Positions 35,133 to 46,806 of a stretch of DNA of 64,000 bases are shown here, in pieces. The notes under the pieces were generated by a model that saw only the letters and a list, made by a program, of their open reading frames with translations, ran no database searches and was not told the DNA's origin. Location: NCBI RefSeq assembly GCF_030272615.1, contig NC_081410.1, forward strand, positions 224,365,415-224,429,414, written 5' to 3'. Numbering within the stretch: the stretch's first letter is position 1; every line of letters starts with the position of its first letter. Source of the DNA: Cryptomeria japonica (lineage: Eukaryota; Streptophyta; Pinopsida; Cupressales; Cupressaceae). The translations under genes and the position numbers were made by a program.

Positions 35133-38100
35133 ATGGCTTATTCATCCTTCGTTCTTGAATTCATTGCAAACCATACTATGGTGGAAAATGTCAAGCATCC
35201 TAGACCAATATTTAAGATCATCCCTAAGATAGCTAATTTGGATGAGTCCATTGGTGCATTTTCAAAAATTCTAAAAGGAGTTGCATTTGTTGAATAACCT
35301 AGGGCATACATTCACTATAACATCAAAGATTTAGGGTCCGAAGATTTAAAATAAATGTTCATGAATGTTATCATTGACAAACAAGATGTAGTCAAACTAG
35401 AACACAAGGTTGCTGAAGATTTAGGGTTCATTAACATCCTTCACATGCCTGAATTTTCAGATGAGATTGTCCGTTATGTTCTTAGCAGAGTTCACGATGA
35501 ATTTTTGTGGTTAGATTCAGTTTTCAAGATCACTAAGGAAGCAATTAAGGTTGTTACTGGTTTACCTTCTACCGGCACTAGGCCTGATAAGAAAAAAAAT
35601 CCAAACAAATAGGTTATGAACTTAACCGGTGCAACATTAGATAACAAATCACTTAGGGTTAGTGATATAACCAATAACAATGTCAAATATGCTAGTATGG
35701 TTATTGGATACAAAGTTGCTCATACTAATAGGTTGAATTCTATTTCAAGTTTATACATTCATAGTGCCTATGAGATGATTATGAATAATACTAAAAACAT
35801 CTGTTAATGGTTGAAAGATGAACTGTTAGAAAATCTAGATAAGATCAAAGGTGAAAAGAAGGGAACTTTCAAGTTTGGGAATTTGATTGTATGCTTAATG
35901 CTATATTTCTCAAAGGAGATTCCCGGTATTGGACAGAAGGACTTTGCCTATTATATTTCTATTAGAAAATAGATTAAGGAGGCAATTATCGACATAGGTT
36001 CTCATGGTGACAAACTGGTAAAAGAATACTTCAAAGGTTTTCAAGATAAAATGAGGTAAAGGGAAAGGATTCCCCAAAGAATTGCTGACAAATATGACAA
36101 ACAAATATGCTTTGTGATTAAAAGAGATGAATTATGGATGGAGGCAGTTAGACCTAGAACCATCTAGATAATAGAGATGGGTTATGAAGTGGACTCACAC
36201 ATCTTGGAATCTTATGCCAAGATACTCCTAGATGCTCCATCGGAACTGACTTAGAAGATATTTGGTAATGAGTGATGTTACTATGCATAAGCAAAGGAAG
36301 AAAAGAGACAAAGTAATAAAAGATGCTTCAAAATTTTTTGAAGTTGTTAAGAAGGGCTTGTTGAAACTTGATCCGATGAGAGGTGTTGTTGAACAAGAAA
36401 GAAAATCAAAACAACAACTGATAACATATATTTATCTTGTGGCTACCTCATCCGATTCTGACAATGATAAGTCTGCAAAATTCAAAAGGGTGGAAAAAAA
36501 GAAAATAAAACGCTCACCGACACCTGCTCCATCTCCAAAGAAATCAAGAACACTTAGAAAGAAACATTAGGGTGTGAGAGAGCCCAGTGGTCAGAAGAAG
36601 AAAGTCACACCAAAGAAGCAACCGGAACAAAAAGAACAGGATACACTTTCACTTACATAACTGATAAATGAAATAACTTAGGAAGGAAATGTTAGTAATG
36701 TTAGTAAGTTCTATCATTCTTTTATTGATTTTCATAAGGATACTATTGAGGAGAGCATTATTTTGTATCTGGATATATATAAGAAGGTTCTTTTTGAGGT
36801 TGTAGATGTTCTTCCTAATGATCTATACTTGAGACTTGAAGCAAAAATAATATTCGTTATGGAGTTAGATAAGAAATTGAAGGTTGAGGCACTGTTAGTG
36901 GTTCATCTTGTTAATTCTAAGCAAGAAATAGATGATTTAATATCTGAAGCTAATAGGACTATTTTGTGAGTGGTCACCGACAAGTTAGTCTTATGGCCGG
37001 AAGAGTAAAAGAGATTGTAGATGAAATAATGGATAAGTGGGATATATCTTTGTTGAGAAAGAGAAGAGAGAAGAGAAAGATAGATAGAAAGTTGATAAAT
37101 CATTTACTAAGGTATATCAAAAAATAGACAAGGGTAAGAGTAAGGTTGGCAGTGTACCTGACATCCCAATTAAGGACAACTTACTGCCACCAACATAGGA
37201 CACCCCACTGGTAGTATCAGGGGCACCGATTGAAATGCAAAATGAGCTTGAAAAAGAGAAGTCAGAGGAAGTGAAAATAGATAATGTTGATTCTGAGTCA
37301 GACATATTATTCACAATGAATGTTGACACTTTAGACATCAATATTGTATTGGACAAGGAAATTGCAGAGGAGAAGAAATATGAAGCTATAAATGTTGAGA
37401 AACCTGAATCACCGGTCAAGCCTGTTGACACTCAGCAGAATATTGAGATATCGGCTAAAGCAGAAAAAGAACAAGAACAAACACAATTTGAACCGGTAGA
37501 GAATAAGAATGAGGATAAGAGTGAAAATAAGGAAGAGAAAGTGTATAGAGAAGAGGTTAAGGTAACTGAACAAATATCTGGAGAAGAGAAGAAAATTATC
37601 CCAATACTTCTACTGTGGATTACAAACCAACAAATGTTACTCATGTATTATTAGATTCCATAAAGAAGATAATAGAATGCAATACCTTAGCATTTAAGGC
37701 TATGGATGATTCTTTACCAGTTTTGTAGATGATTGCACCAACGTGCAAGGTTGATCACATTGTTGGGTCTATAGGTAAATTGGACACATTGTCCAAATTC
37801 ATTTCTTCTAACATTCAAACTGTAGATAAGATAAATGAGGAGACCATTCATGAAAGAGTTAATAAGGAGAAGGGTGAATTGTTTAACAAAACAATAAAGG
37901 ATTTCACACAATAGATTGGTTCATTGTTATCAACATTGAATTCCACCATTCTAGAATACAAGGAATTGTACAGGGAAGCATGCAAACCTCACCATCTAAC
38001 AAAAGATGTTGATGAGTAAATAAAGAAAATACAAAAAAATATTGATGACATTGCTGACAATATGATTGGTTCTTCAAAACTCACATCAGTTTTGGATCAA

Positions 38101-38200
38101 GAGATGGTTATTTATGAAGAGAAGATTGAGAAATTGGAAATAGAAAGAAAGGTTGAAGATGAAAACCCGGGAATTAAAGAACAAAATTTGTCCTAGATTG
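35133..38200 (+). pseudogene. E2 ORF2: large conserved protein of unknown function
   Basis: ATG at 35133. About 1000 codons with several stops (35295, 35610, 35805 and others) and at least two frameshifts (before 36262 and before 37235). Four zones: (1) a conserved globular half (35133-36240) with KHPRPIFKII, VLSRVHDEFLWLD, VTGLPSTGTRPDK, LTGATLDNKSLR, YKVAHTNRLNSIS and KGTFKFGN, all shared with E1; (2) a basic segment near 36500 (KKKIKRSPTPAPSPKK), a likely nuclear signal; (3) an acidic Glu/Lys-rich part (37200-37600); (4) a C-terminal coiled coil (37730-38190). No known enzymatic motif is visible. It could be a structural, nuclear-targeting or envelope-like factor. Confidence 0.72.
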
Positions 38201-38594
38201 GATAATTTGTTAACACACCAGAATGAGCTATCTAAGGAAAAAATTGAAGGAGAAAGATCATCAGAGAAATAGATGCATTATCTCACCAAGATGATCCGAC
38301 AGACAGAGACTGTAATTTTTGATAGTACAAAGTTTTTGCAAGGTCTTAACTTGGTTTTGGTAGACATTTTTTAGATTGTACATAACTAGGTACATGTATC
38401 TAGGTAAATTTTGATTTTTTTCTACTTTTGACATCCTTTTTCATTAATGTCAAAGGGGGAGTGGTGTAATGAGAAAAATAAATAGAAGGAGATCACTTGC
38501 TCAAGGGGAGCACTCTCAGTTTTTGGACTTCAAATTTTGGATATCAGTTTTGATTTTTCTCATGAGTGTTGCCATCAATGCCAAAGGGGGAGAT
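38201..38594 (+). promoter_or_regulatory. E2 3' region with three polypurine tracts
   Basis: Short non-coding stretch. G-rich tracts lie at about 38452 (TCAAAGGGGGAGTGG), about 38505 (CTCAAGGGGAGCAC) and 38581-38594 (CCAAAGGGGGAGAT), the last touching the LTR and therefore the functional candidate. The palindrome-like TTGCCATCAATGCCAA (38569-38584) overlaps its start. The same three tracts are in E2b (57414-57560, minus). Confidence 0.8.
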
Positions 38595-39484
38595 TGTTGG
38601 CATTATACTCTCAGATGAGAATGATTGATGTTGTCATTGATGGCAACCAACTAGTAAAATGGTTCATAGGATCTACTAGCAATAGACTTTACCTACCAGC
38701 ACCAGCAGCCACTACAAGGGTTATTCACACCAGCATCCAGTTACATCGGCAATAGATTATACTGACAGTCTAAGACAACTTGAAAATAATATTGTTTATG
38801 CAAAATATATTGTAATGTAATATTATATTTGTATAGCTAACATGATGTATTGTAAGGAATCATATATATATGAGATCTTGTAGGTCATTTGAACACATAA
38901 TATGATATGATAGGTAATGTAAGGAAGCGATAATATGTGATAGGTTATGATAGCGAATAATTGTATATGCACTTTGATGTATTTATCTTGAGAGTGAATA
39001 AGAACGAGAGTAGAGAGAAGCAAGGTTTTGGGAGAGGTATCAGACAGAGCTTAAACTGGTATTGAATCCAGCATTGCAGATGCTATTTTGAGCAGTACAT
39101 TGTTATTGGATTTAACCATCCAATTGTGTAGTCAGTGAGACTCCATTTTTCTTGTTGAGAAGTGAGCTCTAGGCAATTGGCCTTCTTGCATGTGCAGACC
39201 CTATTGTACTGAGTAATATTTATTCATATTGGCTAGTGAGTAAATATTGTGGGTCACAAATCCCACCAATGTTTTTCCCCTACCGGGTTTCCTTGCCAAA
39301 AATATATGTGTTATGGTGTGCATTGATGCTTACTCTTTTGTTTCTCTTTACTACATTATTATTTGCTTATCGGTATATTAATTTGGGTTATAAAGTTGCA
39401 AATAAGTTTAAATCTTTAATCTATTGGTTAGACACTGATTCACCCCCCCTCTCAGTGTCTTTAGGACTAACCAAGTATCTAGCA
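38595..39484 (+). repeat. E2 3' LTR
   Basis: 890 bp, TGTTGGCATTAT...TATCTAGCA. It matches the 5' LTR through its whole length with scattered changes, mostly transitions. Confidence 0.92.
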
Positions 39485-39905
39485 GATTCCATGTAATCTA
39501 AACACCTCTTGGATAAAATTTTGTGCTATAATAGGTGCTCCATCAGTCAAATCCCTGGAATGAAATGTGCTACCTTGGTAAGCTTGTCCACTACTACTAG
39601 AATGGAATTATGCTTATTCCTTGACATAGGTAGACCTTGAACAAAATCCATACTAATGACTTGCCACTTCCTCTATAGAACTTCATGGGGATACACCAAT
39701 CCTACAGGATGATGATGTTTTTCCTTTACTCTCTTTCATTCCAAGCAACTTTCTACAAATCTTGCAGCATCCCTTTTCATCCATTTCCATAAATACAATG
39801 TCTTAACATTAGCTAACAACTTTGTTTTTCCAATATGTCCAAAATATGGTGTTGTATGAACTTCTTTTCATACCAAATCCCTTAATTCTCTAGAGTTGGG
39901 TACAT
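39485..39905 (-). pseudogene. Element G integrase, proximal part
   Basis: No long open frame, but minus-strand reading gives integrase-core words such as [11 protein letters not shown] (about 39585), DGAPIIAQNF (about 39530) and a zinc-finger-like cysteine region near 39760. The frame has several stops. It continues across E2 into 32743-32475. Confidence 0.75.
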
Positions 39906-40973
39906 AGACTCTTCCTTTAAACCTTAATTATCCATTGGGTTCAAAAAGAAATCCTTTATACCTTGGGTCTTTTGGATTATCCAAGAGTGCTTTCCTGATC
40001 GCTCATAGTACTCATCACCCTTAGATTTTTGCAACACTTGACCTTTGAAATCAGTTTGGATAGATATCATTAAGGAGATATTCATCCTTCTACTGAGGGA
40101 ATCTGCAACTCTATTCTCCTTTCCTTTAATGTAATTGATGTTGAAATCATAATCTGATATCAATTCCAACCCTCTTCTTTATCAAGCATTCAAATTTGAT
40201 TGGGTAAACAAATACTTCAAACTGCGATGATTGGTTTTTAATTCAAAAGGTTTTCCCTAAAGATAGTGTCTCCACTTTTTTAATGCATGGAAAACTGCAA
40301 CTACCTCCAAAATCATGTGAAGCTTAATTTTTCTCATATGGTTTTAACTTCCTTGACTCATAGGCCATGGCTCGCCCTTCTTTCATCAACACTCCACCTA
40401 AACCTTCTCCTGATGCATCTGTGATGACTATAGATTTATCATTTGGACTTGGTAATTTTAATACAAGAGTTGGAGTCAACTTCTCTTTAAGTTGGTCAAA
40501 TAGTACTTGACATTTTTCCGACCACTCAAACTTCTTCTCTTCTCTTTGTAATGAAGTAATGGGAAAATCTATCTTGGAAAAGTTTGCCACAAATTTAGGA
40601 TTATACCCATCCAGCTCGATGAAACTTCTAACTTTTGTTACATTTCTTGGTACTAGCGATTTAAGTATTGCTTTAATATTTGTAGGATTAACTATAATTC
40701 CCTCAGTCAAAATCACATAACCCAATTTTTTTACTTTCCTTTGAAAGAATGTACATTTAGAGAGTTTCCCATACAACTTATGCTCCCTTAACCTTTGTAA
40801 GATAATTCCCAAGTGTTGGAGATGTTCTTCTTCATTCTTAGAATATATAAGAATATAATCCAAGAAGACCAACACAAATTTATCTAAGCAATCTCTGAAT
40901 ACATTATTCATCAAGTTCATGAATGCTACAAGTGCATTTGTTAGTCCAAAAGGTAGGACTGTGAACTCATAAT
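39906..40973 (-). pseudogene. pol: Element G RT C-terminal half and RNase H
   Basis: The open block 41019-40324 reads, from 40973, NYEFTVLPFGLTNA (about 40940), VLVFLDYILIYSKNEEEH (about 40860), LGYVI, and the RNase H start with VITDASGEGLGGVLM (about 40425). FLDY stands where (Y/F)xDD is required, so the second catalytic aspartate of RT is Tyr. RNase H continues to ELISDYDFNINYIKGKENRVADSLSR (about 40165-40080) after stops. The first 15 codons of the open block belong to the solo LTR, not to RT. Confidence 0.88.
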
Positions 40974-41771
40974 TGTTGGTATTATGGATGTGTTGCATTG
41001 GTTTTGTCATTGATGTCAATACTTGTCAACACTTGAGAATACTTGGAGATCTTTGGTTATGTTCACCGGCATGTTTAGTGACTTATGCACAATCACCGAT
41101 AGGTTATATTGTTCACCGGCACTGAGGATGATCTGTTATCATCTGGAGATTACTTGGTTATGTAGAAGACACTATTTGGTCTTAGGTTTTGGTATAAATG
41201 TAAGATCTCATTTGTGAGATTGTAATAAGGAAAGTGGAAGAGGAATATAATAAGGTATATGTGAATATAAGCAGAGCTATATATGCAGACATCATTCAAG
41301 ATTGAAGGAAGGTTTGAAGAAGGAAAATTAGAGCTTAACCAGTATTGAATCCAACATATGAAGATGCTATTTTGAGCAGTACATTATCATTGGATTTAAC
41401 CATCCAATTGTAGTCAGTGTGACTCCCATTTTGTGATTGAGCAGTGAGCTCTACGCAGTTGGCCTTTCTGCATGTGCAGACCCCATTTGTATACACATAC
41501 TATCTACAGTAGAATCATCTGATTATGGGTAAGGTTTTGCACCATGGTTTTTCCCCTTATAGGTTTTCCACGTACAAATAATTGTGTTATGTGTTATGTA
41601 TATTATTTGTGTTTCTGTTTCATGCATTAAACATTACCGGTATTGCAATTAACTATTAAACTGTTTACCGACATTAAAGTTTGGTTTATCGGTATTATGC
41701 ACTAAGTTTGGTTAAAGTATATTTAGTTGAAATTAATAGACAACTGATTCACCCCCCCTCAGTTGCCTTAC
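40974..41771 (+). mobile_element. Solo Copia-type LTR inside element G RT
   Basis: Starts TGTTGGTATTATGG and ends with CAACTGATTCACCCCCCCTCAG and a few more bases. It resembles the C2 LTR: TTGTCATTGATGTCAA at 41004-41019 and GGTATAAATGTAAGATCTC at 41190-41209. No internal coding part. The RT frame of G resumes on both sides (FRTRYG | NYEF). The right end and target duplication are blurred by a few bases, so the end is approximate. Confidence 0.8.
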
Positions 41772-41983
41772 CATACCTAGTTCGGAAGGTTGTTTTGAAA
41801 ATTTCCTCATCCTTGATCCCTAACTGATGATATCCTAATCGTAAATCAATTTTTGAGAATATTGCATCTCCTCACATTTGATCAAATAGATCATCAATAA
41901 GTGGTAGTGGGTATTTTTTCTTTATCGTTGCTTTATTGAGCAAACAATAAACAATGCACAAGCACAGTGTACCATCTTTCTTT
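41772..41983 (-). pseudogene. Element G RT, middle fragment
   Basis: Minus-strand reading gives [41 protein letters not shown] and TFRTRYG, the classic Gypsy RT centre with the first catalytic aspartate ([10 protein letters not shown]). One stop (W to TGA) lies after FDQM. It is bounded by the solo LTR and by E3. Confidence 0.9.
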
Positions 41984-43272
41984 TGAAATACCCTAAAAAT
42001 GGTCATCTAAACCATGGGCCCCTAATCTCAACTACATCACTAAGGTCCTAACCAAAGGCAACTAAGTCAATCTTGAGCACCTAATTGATTAATTCCTAAA
42101 TCATCAATGTCACATGACAAATAAATCATTTTAAATTAATTAAATGTTTATTTAATTAATTAGTCATTCCAAGTGAATCATTTTAATCAATTATCCTATT
42201 TATTTAATTAAATATCCTAGCATTTTAATTAATAAATAAATTTTCCATTAAATCATCAAAAATGAATTAATTTGGAAAAAAGAATTAATTTGGAAAAAGG
42301 AATTAATTTGGAGAAAAATAATTAATTTGAAAAAAAAGGGAATTAAATTGAGAAAAGAAATCAACTTGAGATATTTCTTTTTCCAATTTGAGATAACTTG
42401 AGAAATCTCATAAAATCAAGAAAGTCAATTAAATTGAATAAATAATTTTCTCTAAATTTAAACTCAAAGCAATCTTGAGGAAAAGGATTCAGTTGCATTA
42501 AAATGATTTTTTCTAATAAAACAGCTCTTGAAAAAATAAAAGAAATATGCATGAAATCAATTATTTTTCACTGATTTTTATTTCAAATGCATGAAATTAA
42601 TTCTTTTAATTGATTTTATCTCCAATGCAAACTCAGACTTATAATCCAAATGCATTAAATCAAGCTTTATTGAATTTATCTCAAGATCAACTCAATCTTA
42701 TCTCCTTTGAAACTGAATCAAAGCACCCAATCATTTCAATTCACCTGGATTTTGCTTTCTCTCAAGGAATCTCAATCGTTCATTATTAATCAATCTTGAT
42801 CATTGGTCTCTCTTTGGATTCTCTATAAATTCAACTTTCATCTCTCAATCAAAAGACCCTGGAGATTTATTGTTATTATGTTGTTTTTGCTCTAGAGTCA
42901 TGGAGAATATTATGCTTTGAGATTATTTCATCTTAGCTTTTTTGCATATTAGTTTAATCATGTTATCTTGATTAGAATCATATAGCTTGATAATCATTGC
43001 TTGCATCCATCTAGCTTGATTTGCTTAATCTTGCATCCATTTAGCTTAATTGTATGCTCATATAGATTAAATCCTCCATCTTGGTGTAGTCTAGTCATTG
43101 GTATTGCTTAGATAAATCTAAGAGCAAGTCTATACTTGCATCTTTTAGAAGGCAATAGGTCGATTTGTTATGGTTTTTACATTCCTTGATTATATTTGTC
43201 TAACCATGCATGCAATGACTTATTGAAGTGTTTGTGTCTTATAGCCTATAGGATTACCACTTTTCACACACA
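41984..43272 (+). repeat. E3 5' LTR
   Basis: 1289 bp, TGAAATACCC...TTTTCACACACA. Distinctive run of GGAATTAATTTGGAAAAA-like units at 42260-42350. TATA-like CTATAAATTC near 42825. Confidence 0.92.
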
Positions 43273-43278
43273 TTTTTT

Positions 43279-43296
43279 TGCGCCCAATGTGTGGCC
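43279..43296 (+). promoter_or_regulatory. E3 primer-binding site (diverged)
   Basis: TGCGCCCAATGTGTGGCC stands where E4 has TGGCGCCCACCATAGGGC, a few bases after the LTR. It is recognisable but mutated. Confidence 0.6.
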
Positions 43297-45324
43297 TGAA
43301 GATTACAATTTTAGGCCTTGCAGATCAGTTCTTTTTTATTTTTCAAATTTTGTTCGTACAATTTATGCTAAAACTCGTATGAGTTTTTGTTAGGCGTAGT
43401 ATGAATTTATGTGGCATATCATATGGTCTATTGATAATCATCATACGGCTCTGTGAGAAAACTTGTATGATTCTTTATTTTCTCATATGGATTTGTAAGG
43501 TTACTCATATGGTCTATTGAGAATCATCGTACGACTTTGTAAGTTTACTCGTGTGATTTTATGTTTTCTCGTATTAAAAACAAAGTGATTTTTTAGGGTT
43601 TTTCTGGTTGGATTTTGCTCATACTAATGATAACCCTGATTTGTTTTCTGTCTATCTGAGAGATTTTCACAGCCTAATAGGTTTTTTGCAGAATTCTTGT
43701 CAAATAATCTATCAATCAAACTTACGCCTATCAAAGAATCTACTGCTCAAAAACATTATGATTATTGATTCGTTGTTTTTGCAGGTTGCCTGAGGAGATT
43801 CAAGTAAACTCCATGTACTCTTAATTGTTTTCTAGGCACCTAAATTGCGATGTGTTAAATGAACAAATTTGTTTTTTGTGTTTGAGAAAGGTCTAAAAGG
43901 TAGGAGAGTATTCTCTTGTTTGTATAGACAATCAGAAATCTAGACCCTTCAATATTTTCTAGTTTGAGATTTGTGTTCCTTTTAGTGAGCTTGTCATAGT
44001 GGGAAAAAGTAATCACCTTATGAGAATGACCCAAGTGAGTATAGCTAGACCCAAGCATTCCAACTCACTATAATAAATAGGCCTCTTTGGGATTAAAGTC
44101 TAGGAGGACAAATTTATTTAAGTTTTCTCTTTGAGATCTCTCATATCAGGCATTTTGTAGGGTCTCAGTCATGCTGGCATGACTACATCTTGTTTTGGTA
44201 CCTTGTCGGGCTATAGGCCTCAATCGTGCTTACGCGCCTTCAAGGGGTAATTTCAAATGGAAGTCCTTACTAAGAAATTTAAGATAGAAGCTACCTAGTT
44301 CACCTTCAAAAGGGGGATAATCTTTGTGCAAGAGAAATAGTAACTCTCCCAAGATACTTGTCATATCATGCCCCCATTAGCATTTGGAGTCGACTAATAC
44401 GACATTGAGAATCCATTGTATAAACTTAGGGGCCGTATTCTAATTAGCTATTGGGTGTGTACCTAATCTTGCAAACAAAGGTTTTCTCTCTCAGCCAACT
44501 TCCTTAAGATTAGCGTGTTGTCCTTGAAGTCACTTTACATCTTGTGTGTTTGTTGTGTCTTTGTCCTTGAAACTGAAACTTAAACCCTGAAACTGGAGAA
44601 AATAATCAAAACATTAAAAACTCAGTGGTCAAAAACTTATTCTTGTCAGAAAATTGTCCATGTCCAGTCCTGTGTCATACGAGTCTTCTAGTTTGTCGTA
44701 CTAGCCTCTGAGAATTATCATTTGGTAACTGTTAAATTGTCGTACGAGTCATAATCTTAGGGGTTCATCTTTACCATTTTGTCATACTATCTAGTGGGAA
44801 TTGCCATTTGGTATCACATAGGCTATCGTATGAGTTTATATATTTGCTACAATTTTTTACCAAATTAAGGCACAAACTCGTACGAGATTACTAGTTTGTC
44901 GTCTGGTAGTCCTTAAATTGTCATATGGCTCATAATCTTTTGTCATATGAGCCTCTATTTTCATCAGTCCAGAAGCCTATGTTTTTATGTGCTTTTTTAG
45001 ATCTATCATACGTTCCTAATCAGTCCTGATACACCACAGTGAGCATATATCTGGTCTTTTTCAGCCTGAGCATAGCAATCTTGATAGTGTACCCCTATCG
45101 TTGTGTAACATGATTTTGTTGATTATATCCTAGCTAGTTCAATCAATCATACATCAATCTGATCAACCTAATATGCTTAGATCATGTCTTATACAGGATA
45201 GATCATTCCTAAAACCATACTTGATCTTAATCTCTTCATCCAATTATCACCTCAAGAAAACAACTAGCTCCAATTTGATCTTGACATCTATATCACTTCT
45301 AGCTCTCAGTTACATCAATTATAA
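43297..45324 (+). other. E3 5' leader, non-coding
   Basis: No gene. It aligns with the E4 leader except for the solo-LTR-like insertion and the minisatellite. It is densely seeded with CGTACGA/CATATGG/CATACGG-like words at 43370-43570 and 44680-45010. Confidence 0.75.
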
Positions 45325-45667
45325 ATGCCTATTCAAACCAGAAGCTCTTCTAAGAATTCTAACAAAAGTAAGGGATGGTCTTTTTAATTACAAACTAATC
45401 CATTCTTTCAAGAAGAACCAATCTCTAACAAATGCCAAGGTAAATTACACCTATACAAATGATGATCATATCATTAACATGCTTGAACCCTCTCAATCGG
45501 ACCATTGCAATGTAATCATAGTTAAAGAAGATCAAAACAAGCCGAGAGAAATAAACGTTGTGATTCATGATCAAGGAAAAGTTACTCTCAATGGAGTTGG
45601 TTCCTCATCTTCTGATCATATATCATCATCAAATCCATCAAAATCATCAAAATTGTCGACATCTTAA
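45325..45667 (+). pseudogene. gag: E3 gag remnant
   Basis: ATG at 45325 keeps 20 codons of the E4 gag start (MPIQTRSSSKNSNKSKG) before a stop at 45385. About 60 bp later the sequence jumps to the region just upstream of the protease (KVNYTYTNDDHIINMLEPSQ, about 45440). The capsid and knuckle are gone, so the deletion removed about 1.5 kb. Confidence 0.85.
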
Positions 45668-45729
45668 AATAAACAACCAGCTACTATCATTGCTAAGTCT
45701 TCTCCATCTAAATAGTTGGTTTCACCATC

Positions 45730-46806
45730 TTCTTCTGGCTACAACATTGTTGAATAGTTAAAATGAACTATTGCTCAAATATCTATTCTTGAACTACTTA
45801 AGATCTCTCCTGCTCATTCAGAGATTTTGGACAAAGCTTTACTTGCTACCAACATCCCTAAAGACTTAGATCGAGATCGGTTTCAATCTATGTTGGGTCA
45901 TCTAGCTTCAACTCACTACCTGTCTCTGAAAAAGACGATAATTCCTTGAACCATCCACATAATCAGCCATTACATATTGAAGCCATGATCCATAAACATC
46001 GAGTCAAATGTGTTTTGATAGATGGAGGCATTGGGCTAAACATTTTTACTTACAATCTACTCATACAATCTAGATTTTATGAGAATGATATAGATCCAAG
46101 AAAGAAGATAACAATAAAAGTTTATGATGAAGAAGAGAGAACCTCTAAGGGTCTGGTGCTATTACCAATCAGGGTAGGACCCATGGAAAGAGATGTTATA
46201 TGTTAGATGCTTGATCTTCCTCTATCTTACAACATTTTATTGGGAAGATAGTGGATTCATGATATGGAAGCAGTGCCATCTACATACCATCAGTGTTTTA
46301 AGTTTCCCTATAATAGAGTTGAGGTCATTGTTCCTGTTGATACTATCTACACTTACAACACATTAAAACAATGTGTTGATACTCTTGTCCCTCACAATAG
46401 AGCAGCCTCTATATCTAAGAATTCAAAAGCTATTATGAAGGACTTAAAAAAGAAACTGAAAATCACAGATGCCGGCATGGGCGGATACAAGATAGAACTT
46501 GTATTTTCACTGATGAATCTTCCTCCATCACCTAGACAGTTTGGAAAACCATCTGAAGCCATGAGACCACAAAATTCACTTGCAAACATCATTTATGATG
46601 ATACTTTTTTAAAATCCTCTACTTCTCTTGCAAATGAAATAGAAGAGGAAGCTATTTTCAAATGGCTTTACAAAGGAGAAAATGAAGATAGAGAAGTGCA
46701 ACGTTGTGAAATTTCTCCTAAACAATATGGTAAAGGCTATAAGATAATCCCATCTAGCTGCAAACCAAGTCTACAAATGACAAAACTGGACTTGGATACC
46801 ATCTAG
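45730..46806 (+). pseudogene. pro: E3 protease region
   Basis: Matches 8364-9510 of E4. Active-site region VLIDGGIGLNIFTY (about 46013), YNILLGR (about 46230), then KDLKKKLKITDAGMGGYKIE. The G-patch starts (YGKGYKII, about 46728) and is then lost to a rearrangement ending in a stop at 46804. Stops also at 46204 and before 46264. Confidence 0.85.

Larger units (their letters stand above)
32744..39484 (+). mobile_element. E2: complete pol-less LTR element with two ORFs
   Basis: 6741 bp. LTRs 32744-33627 and 38595-39484; flanks GGTTC (32739-32743) and GATTC (39485-39489), one mismatch. Primer site 33628-33642, polypurine tract 38581-38594. It sits inside integrase of element G, which reads across it. 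Between the LTRs are only ORF1 (coiled coil and knuckles) and ORF2 (about 1000 codons, unknown). There is no protease, integrase, RT or RNase H, so it needs enzymes from another element, probably a Copia relative because primer site and LTR ends match C2. Confidence 0.88.

Noticed and set aside
35133-38200. ORF2 as a retroviral-type envelope
   Set aside because: No signal peptide or clear membrane segment is visible; the protein is basic/acidic and coiled-coil rich. Kept as unknown.
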